Position numbers and translations under genes: made by a program
NCBI GenBank assembly: GCA_037481655.1
Contig: JBBFLF010000007.1
Location: 62,001 to 126,000, forward strand
From: Desulfobaccales bacterium
GTDB lineage: Bacteria; Desulfobacterota; Desulfobaccia; Desulfobaccales; 0-14-0-80-60-11
DNA length: 64,000 nt
Reading direction: 5' to 3'
Shown: positions 1-12,381 of the stretch, in pieces
How the letters are laid out: each line of letters opens with the position of its first letter
Numbering within the stretch: position 1 is the first letter of the stretch
The notes under the pieces: model-generated
The model's input: the letters and a program-made list of their open reading frames with translations, nothing else
What the model was told of the DNA's origin: nothing
The model's database searches: none

Positions 1-1592
<1,592 letters not shown>

Positions 1593-1593
1593 G

Positions 1594-2034
1594 CTAGACG
1601 ACCTCCACCTTGCCGCCGGCGGCCTCGATCTTGGCCTTGGCCTGGGCGCTCACGGCATGCACCCTCACCGTCAGGGGCATGGTGATCTCGCCCTGGCCCA
1701 ACAGCTTGATGCGGCCGCCGGTGCCCTTCACCAGGCCGGCCCGGCGCAGGGCCTCTTCATCCACCACGCTGTCCGGGGCAAAGCGCACCAGGTCCCTCAA
1801 GTTCACCACCTTGTAGTCCTGCCCGAAGATATTGGTGAAGCCCCGTTTGGGCAGGCGCCGGATGAGGGGCATCTGGCCGCCCTCAAAACCGGGCCTGACC
1901 CCGCCGCCGGCCCGGGAGCGCTGGCCTTTGGTGCCCCGGCTGGCGGTCTTGCCGCTGCCGGAGGAGGGCCCCCGCCCCACCCGCTTCTTGGGGCGCTTGG
2001 CACCCGGGGACGGAAACAGTTCATCCAGCTTCAT
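1594..2034 (-). CDS. rplO: 50S ribosomal protein L15 (uL15)
   Basis: uL15 is a late-assembly protein of the large ribosomal subunit. The 146-residue protein starts [14 protein letters not shown] and has the glycine/arginine-rich N-terminal stretch ([25 protein letters not shown]) that threads into 23S rRNA. An in-frame extension 13 residues upstream exists, but the start at MKLDELF matches the family N-terminus. It overlaps the end of rpmD by 14 bases, in the standard spc-operon order rpmD-rplO-secY. Confidence 0.96.
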   Translation of the reverse strand: MKLDELFPSPGAKRPKKRVGRGPSSGSGKTASRGTKGQRSRAGGGVRPGFEGGQMPLIRRLPKRGFTNIFGQDYKVVNLRDLVRFAPDSVVDEEALRRAGLVKGTGGRIKLLGQGEITMPLTVRVHAVSAQAKAKIEAAGGKVEVV

Positions 2035-2227
2035 GGCCCAACTCCTCCGCCGGCACCCGGCGCACCTCCACAAGATAGCCCACCTGCCGGACCATGCCTA
2101 AAATGGCGGGGGTCTCCTTGAGCCGCACCGTTTTATTGAGCTTGGTGAGCCCCAGGGCCTTCACCGTCTTGCGGTGCGCCGGCACCCGGCCGATGGGGCT
2201 TTTTTTCAGGGTGATTTCCAGCATCAT
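2021..2227 (-). CDS. rpmD: 50S ribosomal protein L30 (uL30)
   Basis: uL30 is a small protein of the large subunit. The product, about 68 residues starting [13 protein letters not shown], has the family motif GLTKLNKTV. Three ATG codons are clustered (2233, 2227, 2224). The one at 2227 is best spaced from an upstream AAGGAAGG Shine-Dalgarno sequence; 2224 is almost as good. The gene runs a little past the usual 60 residues at its C-terminus ([10 protein letters not shown]) and overlaps the rplO start. Confidence 0.92.
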   Translation of the reverse strand: MMLEITLKKSPIGRVPAHRKTVKALGLTKLNKTVRLKETPAILGMVRQVGYLVEVRRVPAEELGHEAG

Positions 2228-2324
2228 GGTCATTGCCTTCCTTGCGGCCGCCTTCCCGTGAACACCTGAACTGCCTCTGGGCCCGGTGCTCCTTTCCAGA
2301 GCACAGGCCTGGCCCGCTTGCAGC

Positions 2325-2873
2325 TTACGCCAGCAGTTCGGCCAAGGGCTTGTTGCGCCGCTGGGCCACCTCTTCGGGGGCTGCCAGCTGGCGCAAGGCC
2401 TCCATGGTGGCCTTGACGGCATTGTGGGGGTTGTGGGACCCGATGCACTTGGTGAGCACGTTCTTGATACCGGCCACCTCCACCACCGCTCGCACCGGCC
2501 CGCCGGCGATGACCCCGGTGCCTTCCGCCGCGGGCCGCAGCAGCACCCGCCCGGAGCCGTATTCGCCCGTCACCATGTAGGGGATGGTGTTGTTGATGAT
2601 GGGCACCCGGATCATGCTCTTTTTGGCCTGCTCCATGGCCTTGCGGATGGCCTCCGGCACTTCCTGGGCCTTGCCCAGTCCGGCCCCCACCCGGCCCTGG
2701 CCGTCGCCCACCACCACCACGGCACTGAAACGGAACCGCCGGCCGCCCTTCACCACCTTGGCGACCCGGTTGATGCTCACCACCTTGTCGATGAGTTGTG
2801 CTTCGGATACCTCGTTCTCGAACAAACCTGCCTCCCTCGGGCTCGCGGGGGCGCTGCGCCGGGGTGCCGCCAT
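2325..2873 (-). CDS. rpsE: 30S ribosomal protein S5 (uS5)
   Basis: uS5 is a small-subunit protein involved in decoding accuracy and mRNA unwinding. The 182-residue product carries the N-terminal double-stranded RNA-binding-like domain ([19 protein letters not shown] near residues 30-50) and the C-terminal domain ([20 protein letters not shown]). The first 18 residues are a basic, proline-rich extension typical of this family. It sits between rplR and rpmD in the spc order. Confidence 0.96.
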   Translation of the reverse strand: MAAPRRSAPASPREAGLFENEVSEAQLIDKVVSINRVAKVVKGGRRFRFSAVVVVGDGQGRVGAGLGKAQEVPEAIRKAMEQAKKSMIRVPIINNTIPYMVTGEYGSGRVLLRPAAEGTGVIAGGPVRAVVEVAGIKNVLTKCIGSHNPHNAVKATMEALRQLAAPEEVAQRRNKPLAELLA

Positions 2874-2942
2874 GCCGTCCTCCTCCTGTCTCCTTACAGA
2901 ACCGTCAGCCGGCCGGCGCCAGGCCCGCCACCTAAAAGTTCG

Positions 2943-3311
2943 CTAAAAGATGAGCCCGTGTTCCCGGGCGCTGTCGGCCAGGGCTTTGACCCGGCCGTGA
3001 TAGAGAAAACCGTTGCGGTCGAAGATCACCCGCTCCACCCCGGCCAGGCGGGCCTTCTCCGCCAGGAGCTTGCCCACCAGCTTGGCCGCCTCCACTTTCT
3101 TGAGGCCGGCGATTTGGTCCTTGAGTTCCGGGCTCAAGGTGGACGCCGCCGCCAGGGTGTGTCCCCGGGTGTCGTCGATGATCTGGCCGTAGATATGGGA
3201 GGCGCTCCGAAACACGCTCAGCCGGGGGCGTTCCGGAGTGCCGCTGATCTTCTTGCGGATGCGCCGCTTGCGCTTCAGGCGCATCGCCAGTCTGAGATTG
3301 GTCTTGCCCAT
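2943..3311 (-). CDS. rplR: 50S ribosomal protein L18 (uL18)
   Basis: uL18 binds 5S rRNA and helps dock it into the large subunit. The 122-residue protein has the normal length. It begins with a basic tail ([11 protein letters not shown]), then has [13 protein letters not shown] and ends in the conserved [23 protein letters not shown]. The gene lies between rplF and rpsE. Confidence 0.96.
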   Translation of the reverse strand: MGKTNLRLAMRLKRKRRIRKKISGTPERPRLSVFRSASHIYGQIIDDTRGHTLAAASTLSPELKDQIAGLKKVEAAKLVGKLLAEKARLAGVERVIFDRNGFLYHGRVKALADSAREHGLIF

Positions 3312-3376
3312 GGTCCGTCCTTATGTCGTCCCGGGATGCCCAAAACACCGGGCCTCCCCGCCTGGTGCCTTCACGC

Positions 3377-3919
3377 TTAGCGGCCGCCGGCCTTGCCCAC
3401 CTTCTTGCGCAGCCGCTCGCCCATCAGCCTGACCCCTTTGCCCTTGTAGGCATCGGGCGGCCGTAAGCTGCGCAAATTGGCACAGGTCTGGCCCAACTGC
3501 TCCTTGTCGAAGCCCTTGAGCTCCACCCGGGTGCCCTTCTCCATGACATTGGCGCTGATGCCCGGGGGCAGAGGGAACTCCACCGGCCGGGAGTAGCCCA
3601 GGCTGAAGCTCAGGGTATCCCCTTTGGCCTCCACCTTGTAGCCGGTGCCCACGATCTCCAGCACCTTGGTGAAGCCCTGGCTCACGCCCACCACCATGTT
3701 GTTGATCAGGGTGCGGGCCAGGCCCCAGGCCGAGCGGCTCAGGCGGCTGTCGTCCACCGGCACCACCCGGGCCTCGGCGTCGCCCACCTCCAGGCGCACC
3801 CGGGGCGGCAGGGGCCGGCTTAAGGTGCCCAGGGCCCCGGTCACCGTGAGGGTGCCGTCCTCCAGCTTGATCTTCACCCCCTGCGGCAGGGGGATGGGTT
3901 TCTTGCCGATGCGCGACAT
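3377..3919 (-). CDS. rplF: 50S ribosomal protein L6 (uL6)
   Basis: uL6 lies near the factor-binding site of the large subunit. The 180-residue product begins MSRIGKKPIPLP and contains the second-repeat signature PDAYKGKGVR near its end, both diagnostic. The start codon is 10 bases after the rpsH stop, so the genes are co-transcribed. Confidence 0.97.
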   Translation of the reverse strand: MSRIGKKPIPLPQGVKIKLEDGTLTVTGALGTLSRPLPPRVRLEVGDAEARVVPVDDSRLSRSAWGLARTLINNMVVGVSQGFTKVLEIVGTGYKVEAKGDTLSFSLGYSRPVEFPLPPGISANVMEKGTRVELKGFDKEQLGQTCANLRSLRPPDAYKGKGVRLMGERLRKKVGKAGGR

Positions 3920-3929
3920 AGCGGTTCCC

Positions 3930-4328
3930 TTACCAGATCTGGCACAAGACTTCGCCGCCCACCTTGAGCTTGCGGGCCTGGCGGTCGGTGAGCACGCCCT
4001 TGTTGGTGGACACCACCGCCACCCCCAAGCCCCCCTGGACCCGGGGGAGCTCCTCCCAGCCCCGGTAGACCCGGCAACCCGGCCGGCTCACCCGCTCGAT
4101 CCCCTGGATGAGGGGCCGATTGTGCTCGTCGTACTTGAGATAGACCCGCAAAATCCCCTGGCGGTTGTCCTTGATCACCTTGTAATTCTTGATGTAGCCC
4201 TCATCCTTGAAGATGCGGGCCAAGGCGATCTTCATGCGGGAGGCGGGGATGTCCACCTTGTCAAAGCCCGCTTTGCCGGCGTTGCGGATGCGGGTCAGCA
4301 TATCGGCGAGGGGGTCGGTCATGCTCAT
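3930..4328 (-). CDS. rpsH: 30S ribosomal protein S8 (uS8)
   Basis: uS8 binds the central domain of 16S rRNA; in E. coli it also autoregulates the spc operon. The 132-residue protein starts MSMTDPLADMLTRIRNA and ends with GVLTDRQARKLKVGGEVLCQIW, the family C-terminus. The ATG at 4328 is chosen because AGGAGG lies eight bases upstream; an ATG two codons later is possible. The frame is open further upstream, but that extension overlaps rpsN and has no homology. Confidence 0.96.
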   Translation of the reverse strand: MSMTDPLADMLTRIRNAGKAGFDKVDIPASRMKIALARIFKDEGYIKNYKVIKDNRQGILRVYLKYDEHNRPLIQGIERVSRPGCRVYRGWEELPRVQGGLGVAVVSTNKGVLTDRQARKLKVGGEVLCQIW

Positions 4329-4341
4329 AAAGTCGTCCTCC

Positions 4342-4527
4342 TCACCAGCTGGACTTGATGACCCCGGGGATTTCCCCCCTGAGGGCCATGGTGCGGAAGC
4401 AGATGCGGCAGATGCCGAACTTCCGCAGGAAAGCCCGGGGCCGCCCGCACAAGGGGCAGCGATGATAGGCCCGGACCGCAAACTTGGGGGGCCGCTTGGC
4501 CTTGGCGATGAGCGATTTCTTGGCCAT
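4342..4527 (-). CDS. rpsN: 30S ribosomal protein S14 type Z (uS14, zinc form)
   Basis: uS14 assembles into the head of the small subunit. This is the short 61-residue zinc-binding form: two CxxC pairs (CPLC near residue 24, CRIC near residue 39) form the zinc ribbon. It starts [16 protein letters not shown]. Enterobacteria have a longer zinc-free S14, so the form seen here fits non-gammaproteobacterial lineages. Confidence 0.96.
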   Translation of the reverse strand: MAKKSLIAKAKRPPKFAVRAYHRCPLCGRPRAFLRKFGICRICFRTMALRGEIPGVIKSSW

Positions 4528-4528
4528 C

Positions 4529-5155
4529 CTATCTCCTGAACGGCATGCCCAACAGGGACAACAGCTGTTTGCCTTCCGCGTCGGTGGTCGCGGTGGTGAC
4601 GATGGTGATGTTCATGCCTTTGATCTTGTCAATCTTGTCGTAGTCGATCTCCGGGAAGATGATCTGCTCCCGGATTCCCAGGGTGTAATTCCCCCGGCCG
4701 TCGAAACCCTTGTCGCTCACGCCCCGAAAGTCCCGCACCCGGGGGAGCACCACGTTCATCAGCTTGTCCAGGAAGGCGTACATGCGATCTTTGCGCAGGG
4801 TCACCATGCAGCCGATGGGCATGCCTTCCCGAAGCTTGAAGGCGGCGATGGAGCGCCGGGCCCGGGTGACCACCGGCTTCTGGCCGGTGATGGCGGCCAG
4901 CTCCGCCTGGGCCGACTCCAGGATCTTGATGTTCTGGATGGCCTCCCCCAGCCCCATGTTGATGACGATCTTCTCCAGCTTGGGGACCTGCATGGGGCTT
5001 TTGTAGCGGAACTCCTGCATCATCCGGGGGACCACCACCTCCCGGTAATGGTCCAGGAGCCGGGGCTTGATGCGGAGCGGCCGCTGGCCGGTGGGAGCCT
5101 CCGCCGGTTTTTTGGCCGCTTGGGCCGCGGCCTTTTTGGCGCCTTTGTCAGCCAT
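4529..5155 (-). CDS. rplE: 50S ribosomal protein L5 (uL5) with N-terminal extension
   Basis: uL5 binds 5S rRNA and contacts the P-site tRNA. At 208 residues it is about 28 longer than the usual ~180. The excess is an alanine/lysine/proline-rich head (residues 1-28) before the normal [17 protein letters not shown] start. The longer start is supported by AAGGAG eight bases upstream, inside the 3' end of rplX, with which it overlaps by 8 bases. The core motifs [11 protein letters not shown] and [13 protein letters not shown] are present. Confidence 0.94.
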   Translation of the reverse strand: MADKGAKKAAAQAAKKPAEAPTGQRPLRIKPRLLDHYREVVVPRMMQEFRYKSPMQVPKLEKIVINMGLGEAIQNIKILESAQAELAAITGQKPVVTRARRSIAAFKLREGMPIGCMVTLRKDRMYAFLDKLMNVVLPRVRDFRGVSDKGFDGRGNYTLGIREQIIFPEIDYDKIDKIKGMNITIVTTATTDAEGKQLLSLLGMPFRR

Positions 5156-5501
5156 CGATGAGCTCCTTGCACTTCCGGCAGACCCGGGCCTTCTTGCCCT
5201 CCCCCGTCACCGTCAGGCGGAAGCGGGTGGCAGTGGCGCACTTGGGGCAGATGAGCATGACGTTGGAGACGTGCAACGGCGCCTCCTTCTCCACGATGCC
5301 GCCCTGGCCGGTCTGGGGGCTGGGCCGGGTGTGGCGTTTGATGAGGTTCACCTTCTCCACCAGCACCCGGTTCTTTTCCCGGAGCACCTTGAGGATCTTG
5401 CCGGTCTTGCCCTTCTCTTTGCCGGCGATGACCTCCACCAGGTCGTTCTTCTTCAGGCGGATGCGCTGAGGCTCAATGGGCTTCTTCTTCGCCTTGGGCA
5501 T
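5148..5501 (-). CDS. rplX: 50S ribosomal protein L24 (uL24)
   Basis: uL24 starts assembly of the large subunit. The 117-residue product has the KOW motif ([21 protein letters not shown]) and a C-terminal CPKC...CRKC pair likely to bind zinc, common in many bacterial L24 proteins. Its start is 2 bases after the rplN stop and its end overlaps the rplE start. Confidence 0.96.
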   Translation of the reverse strand: MPKAKKKPIEPQRIRLKKNDLVEVIAGKEKGKTGKILKVLREKNRVLVEKVNLIKRHTRPSPQTGQGGIVEKEAPLHVSNVMLICPKCATATRFRLTVTGEGKKARVCRKCKELIDG

Positions 5502-5503
5502 AC

Positions 5504-5872
5504 CTAGAGCACCTCCGGCGCCAGGGAGATGATCTTCATGAAGCGCCGGGCCCTCAGTTCCCGGGCCACCGGGCCGAAGATACGGGTGCCGATGGGGTCC
5601 CCCGCCTGGTTGATGAGCACCGCCGAGTTGTCGTCAAACTTGATGTAGGAGCCGTCGGGCCGTTTGGTCTCTTTGACGGTGCGCACCACCACGGCCCGCA
5701 TGACGTCGCCCTTCTTCACCTTGGAGTGCGGCAGGGCCTCCTTCACCGACACCACGATGATGTCGCCCACCCGGGCGTAGCGCCTCTTCGTGCCGCCCAG
5801 CACCCGGATGCACATGAGGCGCTTGGCCCCGGAGTTGTCGGCCACCGTCAGTTGGGTCTGAACCTGGATCAT
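5504..5872 (-). CDS. rplN: 50S ribosomal protein L14 (uL14)
   Basis: uL14 is a core protein of the large subunit interface. The 122-residue product has exactly the family length. It starts [17 protein letters not shown] and contains the signature [14 protein letters not shown] and [20 protein letters not shown] at the end. It lies between rpsQ and rplX as in the standard order. Confidence 0.97.
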   Translation of the reverse strand: MIQVQTQLTVADNSGAKRLMCIRVLGGTKRRYARVGDIIVVSVKEALPHSKVKKGDVMRAVVVRTVKETKRPDGSYIKFDDNSAVLINQAGDPIGTRIFGPVARELRARRFMKIISLAPEVL

Positions 5873-5897
5873 ACCTGACTCCTTAGGAAGGCCGCCA

Positions 5898-6185
5898 CTA
5901 GCGGGCCTTCTCCAGGATCTCCTTCACCCGCCAGCGCTTGTCCCGGGACAGGGGCCTGGTCTCCTCGATGAGCACCTTGTCCCCCACCCGGCAGGCGTTG
6001 TCGGGGTCATGAGCCTTGAATTTCTTGCGTCTCCGGATGATTTTTTTGTACAGGGGGTGGGCTTCCAGCCGCTTGACCTCCACCACCACGGTCTTGTCCA
6101 TCTTGTCGGAGACCACCACGCCCACCCGGGTCTTGCGCACGCCCTGGGGGCGCTTCTGCTCCTCAAGCCGCTCTTCTGCTACCAT
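5898..6185 (-). CDS. rpsQ: 30S ribosomal protein S17 (uS17)
   Basis: uS17 is an early-assembly protein of the small subunit. The 95-residue product has the typical [17 protein letters not shown] and the [28 protein letters not shown] region. A short charged head of about 15 residues ([13 protein letters not shown]) precedes the core. It overlaps the end of rpmC by 7 bases. Confidence 0.95.
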   Translation of the reverse strand: MVAEERLEEQKRPQGVRKTRVGVVVSDKMDKTVVVEVKRLEAHPLYKKIIRRRKKFKAHDPDNACRVGDKVLIEETRPLSRDKRWRVKEILEKAR

Positions 6186-6376
6186 GTCCGCCCCGTCTTT
6201 TCCCTCAGCACCGTCTTCACCCGGGCGATGTCTTTCCTGGTCTGACCCAGCCGGGCGGTGTTATCCAGTTGGTTGGCCTGGTGCTGAAACTGGAGGTTGA
6301 AGAGCTCCTCGGAGAGCTCCTTCAGCTTGGCGGCCAGCTCCTCCACCGTCAGCTCTCTCAGATCCGCCGCCTTCAT
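6179..6376 (-). CDS. rpmC: 50S ribosomal protein L29 (uL29)
   Basis: uL29 sits at the polypeptide exit tunnel and helps recruit SRP and trigger factor. The 65-residue protein starts [18 protein letters not shown] and contains [14 protein letters not shown], a family signature. It overlaps rplP by four bases (ATGA), so the two are coupled. Confidence 0.95.
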   Translation of the reverse strand: MKAADLRELTVEELAAKLKELSEELFNLQFQHQANQLDNTARLGQTRKDIARVKTVLREKTGRTW

Positions 6377-6804
6377 GCCTGCACTCCCTTGCCGGCCGTC
6401 TCCCGGGTGACGAACTTGCAGGGGATGGGGAGCTTGTGGGCCGCCAGGCGCATGGCCTCCTTGGCCACCTCCGGCTCCACCCCGGAAAGCTCAAAGAGGA
6501 TGCGGTCCGGCTTCACCACCGCCACCCAGCCCTCGGGCGAGCCTTTGCCTTTGCCCATGCGGGTTTCCGCCGGCTTCTTGGTGTACGGCTTGTCCGGGAA
6601 GATGCGGATCCAGATCTTGCCGCCCCGCTTGACGTGGCGGGTGATGGCGATCCGGGCCGCCTCGATCTGCTGGGCGGTGATCCAGGCATGCCCCTGAGCC
6701 TGCAGGCCGTAGTCCCCGAAGGCCACAAAGTTCCCCCGGGTGGCCCGCCCCCGGTTGCGGCCTTTCTGTACCTTGCGATGTTTGACTCGTTTCGGACTTA
6801 ACAT
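6373..6804 (-). CDS. rplP: 50S ribosomal protein L16 (uL16)
   Basis: uL16 contacts the A-site tRNA in the large subunit. The 143-residue product starts [19 protein letters not shown] and has the conserved [28 protein letters not shown]-type centre. An upstream in-frame extension of 15 residues lacks homology, and AGGATAC precedes the chosen ATG at 6804. A gap of about 150 bases separates it from rpsC, with no gene seen in it. Confidence 0.96.
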   Translation of the reverse strand: MLSPKRVKHRKVQKGRNRGRATRGNFVAFGDYGLQAQGHAWITAQQIEAARIAITRHVKRGGKIWIRIFPDKPYTKKPAETRMGKGKGSPEGWVAVVKPDRILFELSGVEPEVAKEAMRLAAHKLPIPCKFVTRETAGKGVQA

Positions 6805-6953
6805 GGTTCGTATCCTGACTTCCCGCTCCCCTCGTCCCGGCAGGAGCAAGGCGAGGCATAAGTCTCAGGCCGCCGGTCGTGATTTTGGCTACCCGAGCTT
6901 CCGGGCCAACCCACAGACGCCGGCCCGCTCCTTTGCGGCTCCCGGGCAGGCCC

Positions 6954-7607
6954 TCAGACGCCGGCCCGCTCCTCCGCGCCCAAGATCTCCCCGTGGAAGA
7001 TCCAGGCCTTGACGCCGATGACCCCGTAGGTGGTCATGGCCTCGGCAAAACCATAGTCGATGAAGGCCCGCAGGGTATGCAGGGGCACCCGGCCCTCCCG
7101 GTACCGTTCCTGGCGGGCGATCTCCGCCCCGGCCAGCCGGCCCTTGACCCGCACCTTGATGCCCTTGGCCCCGAACTTCAGGGCCTGGCTCACCGCCTTT
7201 TTCATGGCCCGCCTAAAGGACACCCGGCGCTCCAGCTGCTGGGCAATGTTTTCCGCCACCAGCTGGGCGTTGATCTCGGGCTTGCGCACCTCCTGCACAT
7301 CAATGACTAGGTCCCGGCCCACCAGCTTCTCCAGCCGGCGGCGCAGCTCCTCGATCTTCTTCCCCTTCTGGCCGATGACCATGCCGGGGCGCGAGGTGTG
7401 GATCTTGATGTTCAGCTTGTTGGCCGCCCGTTTGATGTCCACCCCGGCAATACCCGCCCCTTTGAGCTCCGGGTCCTTCTTGATGAAGTCCCGGATCTTT
7501 TTGTCCTCCAGGACCAGGTTGGCAAAGTCCTTGCGGGCAAACCAGATGGAGTCCCAGGTGCGGTAGATCCCCAGGCGAAAGCCGATGGGATGAACTTTCT
7601 GACCCAC
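6954..7607 (-). CDS. rpsC: 30S ribosomal protein S3 (uS3)
   Basis: uS3 lines the mRNA entry channel and has helicase activity with S4 and S5. The 217-residue product starts [13 protein letters not shown]. It has a KH domain around residues 40-110 ([17 protein letters not shown]), then the C-terminal domain with [26 protein letters not shown]. It lies 10 bases after rplV. Confidence 0.97.
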   Translation of the reverse strand: MGQKVHPIGFRLGIYRTWDSIWFARKDFANLVLEDKKIRDFIKKDPELKGAGIAGVDIKRAANKLNIKIHTSRPGMVIGQKGKKIEELRRRLEKLVGRDLVIDVQEVRKPEINAQLVAENIAQQLERRVSFRRAMKKAVSQALKFGAKGIKVRVKGRLAGAEIARQERYREGRVPLHTLRAFIDYGFAEAMTTYGVIGVKAWIFHGEILGAEERAGV

Positions 7608-7617
7608 TGATGCCTCC

Positions 7618-7971
7618 TTAACGCTTCGGGCCCCGGGCCGGCGCTTCGTCCAGAATTACGGTGAGGTGGCTGGTGCGCTTCAGGATGCGGTTGGCCCGGC
7701 CCATGGCCCGGGTCATGAAGCGCTTCAGCATGGGGCCGCCATCCACCCAGATGCTCTTGATGTACAGGGTATCCACGTCCACCTGGGGCCGCTGCTCGGC
7801 GTTGGCCACCGCCTGCTCCACCACCTTTTTCACCAGCCGGGCCCCCCGCTGGGGCATGAAGGACAGGGCCGCCAGGGCCTCCTCCACCTTCTTGCCGGCG
7901 ATGGGGCGGGTGAGCAGGCGCAGCTTGGTGGGCGACACCCGTAAATACTTGGCGCGGGCTTTGATCTCCAT
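7618..7971 (-). CDS. rplV: 50S ribosomal protein L22 (uL22)
   Basis: uL22 lines the peptide exit tunnel with its long beta-hairpin. The 117-residue product starts [19 protein letters not shown] and contains the loop region around [27 protein letters not shown], with the family length. It starts two bases after the rpsS stop. Confidence 0.96.
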   Translation of the reverse strand: MEIKARAKYLRVSPTKLRLLTRPIAGKKVEEALAALSFMPQRGARLVKKVVEQAVANAEQRPQVDVDTLYIKSIWVDGGPMLKRFMTRAMGRANRILKRTSHLTVILDEAPARGPKR

Positions 7972-7973
7972 GG

Positions 7974-8258
7974 CTATTTCTTACCCACCTTGCTCTTGCG
8001 GTCCCCGGCGTGGCCGCCGAAGTGGCGGGTGGGGGCGAACTCCCCCAGTTTATGCCCCACCATGTTCTCGGTGACGTAGACCGGAATGAACTTCTTGCCG
8101 TTATGCACGGCTAAGGTCAGGCCCACAAACTCCGGAGTGATGGTGCTCCGCCGGGACCAGGTCTTGATGACCCGCCGGTCCTGGGTCTCCCGGGCGTTCA
8201 GCACCTTCCGGAGCAGGCAGTCCTGCACATACGGTCCCTTCTTCAGTGAACGGGCCAC
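7974..8258 (-). CDS. rpsS: 30S ribosomal protein S19 (uS19)
   Basis: uS19 is in the head of the small subunit. The 94-residue product starts [19 protein letters not shown] and contains [40 protein letters not shown], split by normal family spacing. It lies between rplB and rplV. Confidence 0.97.
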   Translation of the reverse strand: MARSLKKGPYVQDCLLRKVLNARETQDRRVIKTWSRRSTITPEFVGLTLAVHNGKKFIPVYVTENMVGHKLGEFAPTRHFGGHAGDRKSKVGKK

Positions 8259-8269
8259 GACTCTTCCCT

Positions 8270-9091
8270 CTATTTCCGCCGTTTGATGATGTAACGGTCG
8301 CTTTCTTTCGGTTTTCTGGTCTTATACCCCTTGGTGGGCTTGCCCCAGGGGGTGCAGGGGTGCCGGCCCCCGGAGCTCTTGCCTTCGCCGCCCCCTAAGG
8401 GGTGGTCCACCGGGTTCATGGCCACGCCCCGGGTGTGGGGCCGCCGGCCCAGCCAGCGGGAGCGCCCGGCCTTGCCCAGGGAGATGTTTTCGTGCTCCAC
8501 GTTGCTCACCTGCCCCACGGTGGCCTTGCAGGAGATGGGCACCATGCGCACCTCGCCGCTGGGGAGCTTCAGGTGGGCGTAGGTGCCCTCCTTGGCCATG
8601 AGCTGGGCATAGGAGCCGGCGGAGCGGGCCAGCTGCCCCCCTTTGCCGGGTTTGAGCTCCACATTGTGGATGAGGGTCCCCGCCGGGATGTTGGCTAAGG
8701 GCAGGGCGTTTCCCGGCTTGATGTCCGCCTCGGGGCTGGAGACCACCTCATCCCCCACCTTCAGGTCCACCGGCGCCAGGATATAGCGCTTCTCGCCGTC
8801 CCGGTAGTGCAAGAGCGCAATGCGGGCCGAGCGGTTGGGGTCGTATTCGATGGCCGCCACCTTGGCGGGCACCCCCACCTTGTCCCGCTTGAAATCGATG
8901 AGGCGGTAGAGGCGCTTGTGCCCCCCGCCCCGATGCCGGGCGGTGTTGCGGCCGTAGTTGTTGCGGCCGCCCTTTTTCCGAAGTGGCGCCAGCAGGCTCT
9001 TTTCCGGCTCCGTCTTGGTGATCTCGGCAAAGTCCGCCACCGTCTGGAAACGGCGTCCCGCCGAGGTGGGTTTGCGCTGTATCAGGGCCAT
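8270..9091 (-). CDS. rplB: 50S ribosomal protein L2 (uL2)
   Basis: uL2 is one of the most conserved large-subunit proteins and is needed for peptidyl transferase assembly. The 273-residue product has family length and carries the RNA-binding [18 protein letters not shown] region (about residues 42-60) and the C-terminal signature [22 protein letters not shown]. The gene lies between rplW and rpsS. Confidence 0.98.
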   Translation of the reverse strand: MALIQRKPTSAGRRFQTVADFAEITKTEPEKSLLAPLRKKGGRNNYGRNTARHRGGGHKRLYRLIDFKRDKVGVPAKVAAIEYDPNRSARIALLHYRDGEKRYILAPVDLKVGDEVVSSPEADIKPGNALPLANIPAGTLIHNVELKPGKGGQLARSAGSYAQLMAKEGTYAHLKLPSGEVRMVPISCKATVGQVSNVEHENISLGKAGRSRWLGRRPHTRGVAMNPVDHPLGGGEGKSSGGRHPCTPWGKPTKGYKTRKPKESDRYIIKRRK

Positions 9092-9208
9092 GATCTGTCT
9101 TCCTTACTGGGCCTTCAGGGACCGCCGGCTCAGGGCCGTCCCCGGCCTGGTCGGGCTTCGGTCCGGCAGGCGGCTTCGTCTCACGCGCCCCTGCCCCCGG
9201 TCCCGCAC

Positions 9209-9499
9209 TTAGATACCTTCAAAACCCTTGAGCTTCTCCCCCGGGGCCAGAGTCACGATGGCCTTCTTCCAGTCGGACTTGTAGCCCTCGGTGCGCCCCA
9301 GGCGCTTTTTCTTGCCCCGCATGCGGATGGTGTTGACCTTGAGCACCTTGACCTTGAAGATCTCTTCCACGGCCTTGCGGATCTCGATCTTGTTGGCGTC
9401 GGGGGCCACCTTCAGGGTGATCTTGTTCCCCGCTTCCTTCATCAGGTGCGTCTTTTCCGTGATGAGCGGACCCAGGATGAGGTGATGGGCTGCCTTCAT
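9209..9499 (-). CDS. rplW: 50S ribosomal protein L23 (uL23)
   Basis: uL23 sits at the tunnel exit and docks trigger factor and SRP. The 96-residue product contains GPLITEKTHLMKEAGNKITLKV and KVNTIRMRGKKKRLGRTEGYKSDWKKAIVTL in family order. It overlaps rplD by four bases (ATGA). Confidence 0.96.
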   Translation of the reverse strand: MKAAHHLILGPLITEKTHLMKEAGNKITLKVAPDANKIEIRKAVEEIFKVKVLKVNTIRMRGKKKRLGRTEGYKSDWKKAIVTLAPGEKLKGFEGI

Positions 9500-10119
9500 G
9501 ACGCCAACCTCGCTTCGATCTGCGCCACCGCGGGGGAGAGCACCACCAGGTGGTCATATTTCAGAATATCATAGACATTGAGCCCGGCGGTGGGCAGCAC
9601 CTGGACCGACGGGAGATTGCGGGCCGACAGCTTCAGGGCCTCGTGCTCCCGGTCGGTGATCACCAGGGCCTTCTCCATCTCAAAGGTCTTCATGAGCTGG
9701 ACGAAGTCCTTGGTCTTGGGCGTGGTGTAGGGGTAGTCCTCCAGGATCACCAGCTGCCCGTTGGCCAGCTTGCTGCTCAGGGCCATCTTCAGGGCCAGGC
9801 GCCGCACCTTCTTGGGGAGCGTGTAGTCATAGCTCCGGGGCTTGGGGCCGAAGACCGTGCCGCCGCCCCGCCACAAGGGGGAGCGGATGGAGCCCGCCCG
9901 GGCCCGGCCGGTGCCTTTCTGACGGTAGGGCTTGCGGCCGCCCCCGGAGACCTCCCCCCGGGTCTTGGTGCAGGCGGTGCCCGCCCGCCGCTTGGCCCGT
10001 TGCCAGGTCACCACCTCATGAAGGATGGGGGGATAGACCTCCACCCCGAAAATGTCGTCATTTAAGGTGAGTTCCCCCACCTTCTCCCGCTTGACGTTGT
10101 ACACATCCACCACCGGCAT
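9496..10119 (-). CDS. rplD: 50S ribosomal protein L4 (uL4)
   Basis: uL4 lines the exit tunnel and in E. coli represses the S10 operon. The 207-residue product has the extended-loop signature (GGGRKPYRQKGTGRARAGSIRSPLWRGGG) near residues 60-90 and family length. It starts four bases after the rplC stop. Whether autoregulation operates here cannot be seen. Confidence 0.97.
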   Translation of the reverse strand: MPVVDVYNVKREKVGELTLNDDIFGVEVYPPILHEVVTWQRAKRRAGTACTKTRGEVSGGGRKPYRQKGTGRARAGSIRSPLWRGGGTVFGPKPRSYDYTLPKKVRRLALKMALSSKLANGQLVILEDYPYTTPKTKDFVQLMKTFEMEKALVITDREHEALKLSARNLPSVQVLPTAGLNVYDILKYDHLVVLSPAVAQIEARLAS

Positions 10120-10123
10120 GGCC

Positions 10124-10750
10124 TCACCCTGCCTTCCGGATAAAGACGATGCCCTGGCGGGGGCCGGGGATGGCGCCCTTCACCACCAGGAGATTGTCCT
10201 CGGGCCGGACGTCGATGACCTCCAGGTTCTTCACCGTCACCCGCTCGTTGCCCATATGGCCCGGGAGCTTTTTCCCCTTGATGACCCGGGAGGGGAAGGC
10301 GCTGGCGCCGATGGAGCCCGGGGCCCGGTGGTTCATGGAGCCGTGGCTCATGGGGCCCCGATGGAAGCCGTGGCGCTTCACCGTGCCCTGGAAGCCCTTG
10401 CCTTTGCTGGTGCCGGTGACCGTGACCCGCTCGCCGATGGCGAACTGCTCCACCGTCACTTCCTGGCCCTCCTCAAAGGCGCCGGCGTCCTCCACCCGCA
10501 CTTCCCGGAGCACCTCAAAGGCGCTCTTGCTGCCGTGCTTCTCCAGGTGGCCCCGCTCCGGCTTGTTCACCTTGGCCAGGCTCTTGCGGGCAAACCCCAG
10601 TTGCACCGCCTCATAGCCGTCCTTGGCGGTCACTTTCTTTTGGACCACAAAGCAGGGGCCCGCCTCGATGACGGTGACCGGCACCGACTGGCCGTCCGCC
10701 TCAAAGATGCGGGTCATGCCGATTTTTCTGCCGATGATGCCGCCTAGCAT
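10124..10750 (-). CDS. rplC: 50S ribosomal protein L3 (uL3)
   Basis: uL3 is an early-assembly protein close to the peptidyl transferase centre. The 208-residue product starts MLGGIIGRKIGMTRIF and has the GTSKGKGFQGTVKRHGFHRGPMSHGS signature around residue 125. The ATG at 10750 was preferred to an upstream in-frame ATG because the family starts at MLGG and a GGAAGAGG sequence lies just before it. Confidence 0.97.
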   Translation of the reverse strand: MLGGIIGRKIGMTRIFEADGQSVPVTVIEAGPCFVVQKKVTAKDGYEAVQLGFARKSLAKVNKPERGHLEKHGSKSAFEVLREVRVEDAGAFEEGQEVTVEQFAIGERVTVTGTSKGKGFQGTVKRHGFHRGPMSHGSMNHRAPGSIGASAFPSRVIKGKKLPGHMGNERVTVKNLEVIDVRPEDNLLVVKGAIPGPRQGIVFIRKAG

Positions 10751-10846
10751 CGCCTCTTCCCTTATCCGTGCACTCAGTCCCGGATTCCTTGGCCCACCGC
10801 CCACTCTCGTGGCGTCGGCCTCCCTCCGGAACGGGCCTTGTCGCCG

Positions 10847-11155
10847 TTAGACCCGGATCTCCACGTCCACCCCCGCGGCCAGGTCCAGCTTGCTGATGGC
10901 GTCCATGGTCTGCTGGGTGGGCTCCAGGATATCCAGGAGGCGTTTGTAGGTGCGGATCTCAAACTGCTCCCGGGATTTCTTGTCGATATGCGGCGAGCGG
11001 AGCACGCAGAACTTGTTGATCTCCGTGGGCAGCGGGATGGGCCCCGCCACCCGGGCCCCAGTGCTCCGGGCGGTCTCCACAATGTCCTGCACCGCCTTAT
11101 CCAGGAGCTTGTGGTCGTAGGACCGCAAGCGGATGCGAATCTTGGGAGCAATCAT
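10847..11155 (-). CDS. rpsJ: 30S ribosomal protein S10 (uS10), NusE
   Basis: uS10 is both a small-subunit protein and the transcription antitermination factor NusE that pairs with NusB and NusG. The 102-residue product contains [15 protein letters not shown] and the signature [29 protein letters not shown]. It begins the S10 cluster directly after tuf copy 1 (8 bases). Confidence 0.97.
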   Translation of the reverse strand: MIAPKIRIRLRSYDHKLLDKAVQDIVETARSTGARVAGPIPLPTEINKFCVLRSPHIDKKSREQFEIRTYKRLLDILEPTQQTMDAISKLDLAAGVDVEIRV

Positions 11156-11163
11156 GGTCCGTC

Positions 11164-12365
<1,202 letters not shown>

Positions 12366-12381
12366 CTCCAGGTTGTCCGGG

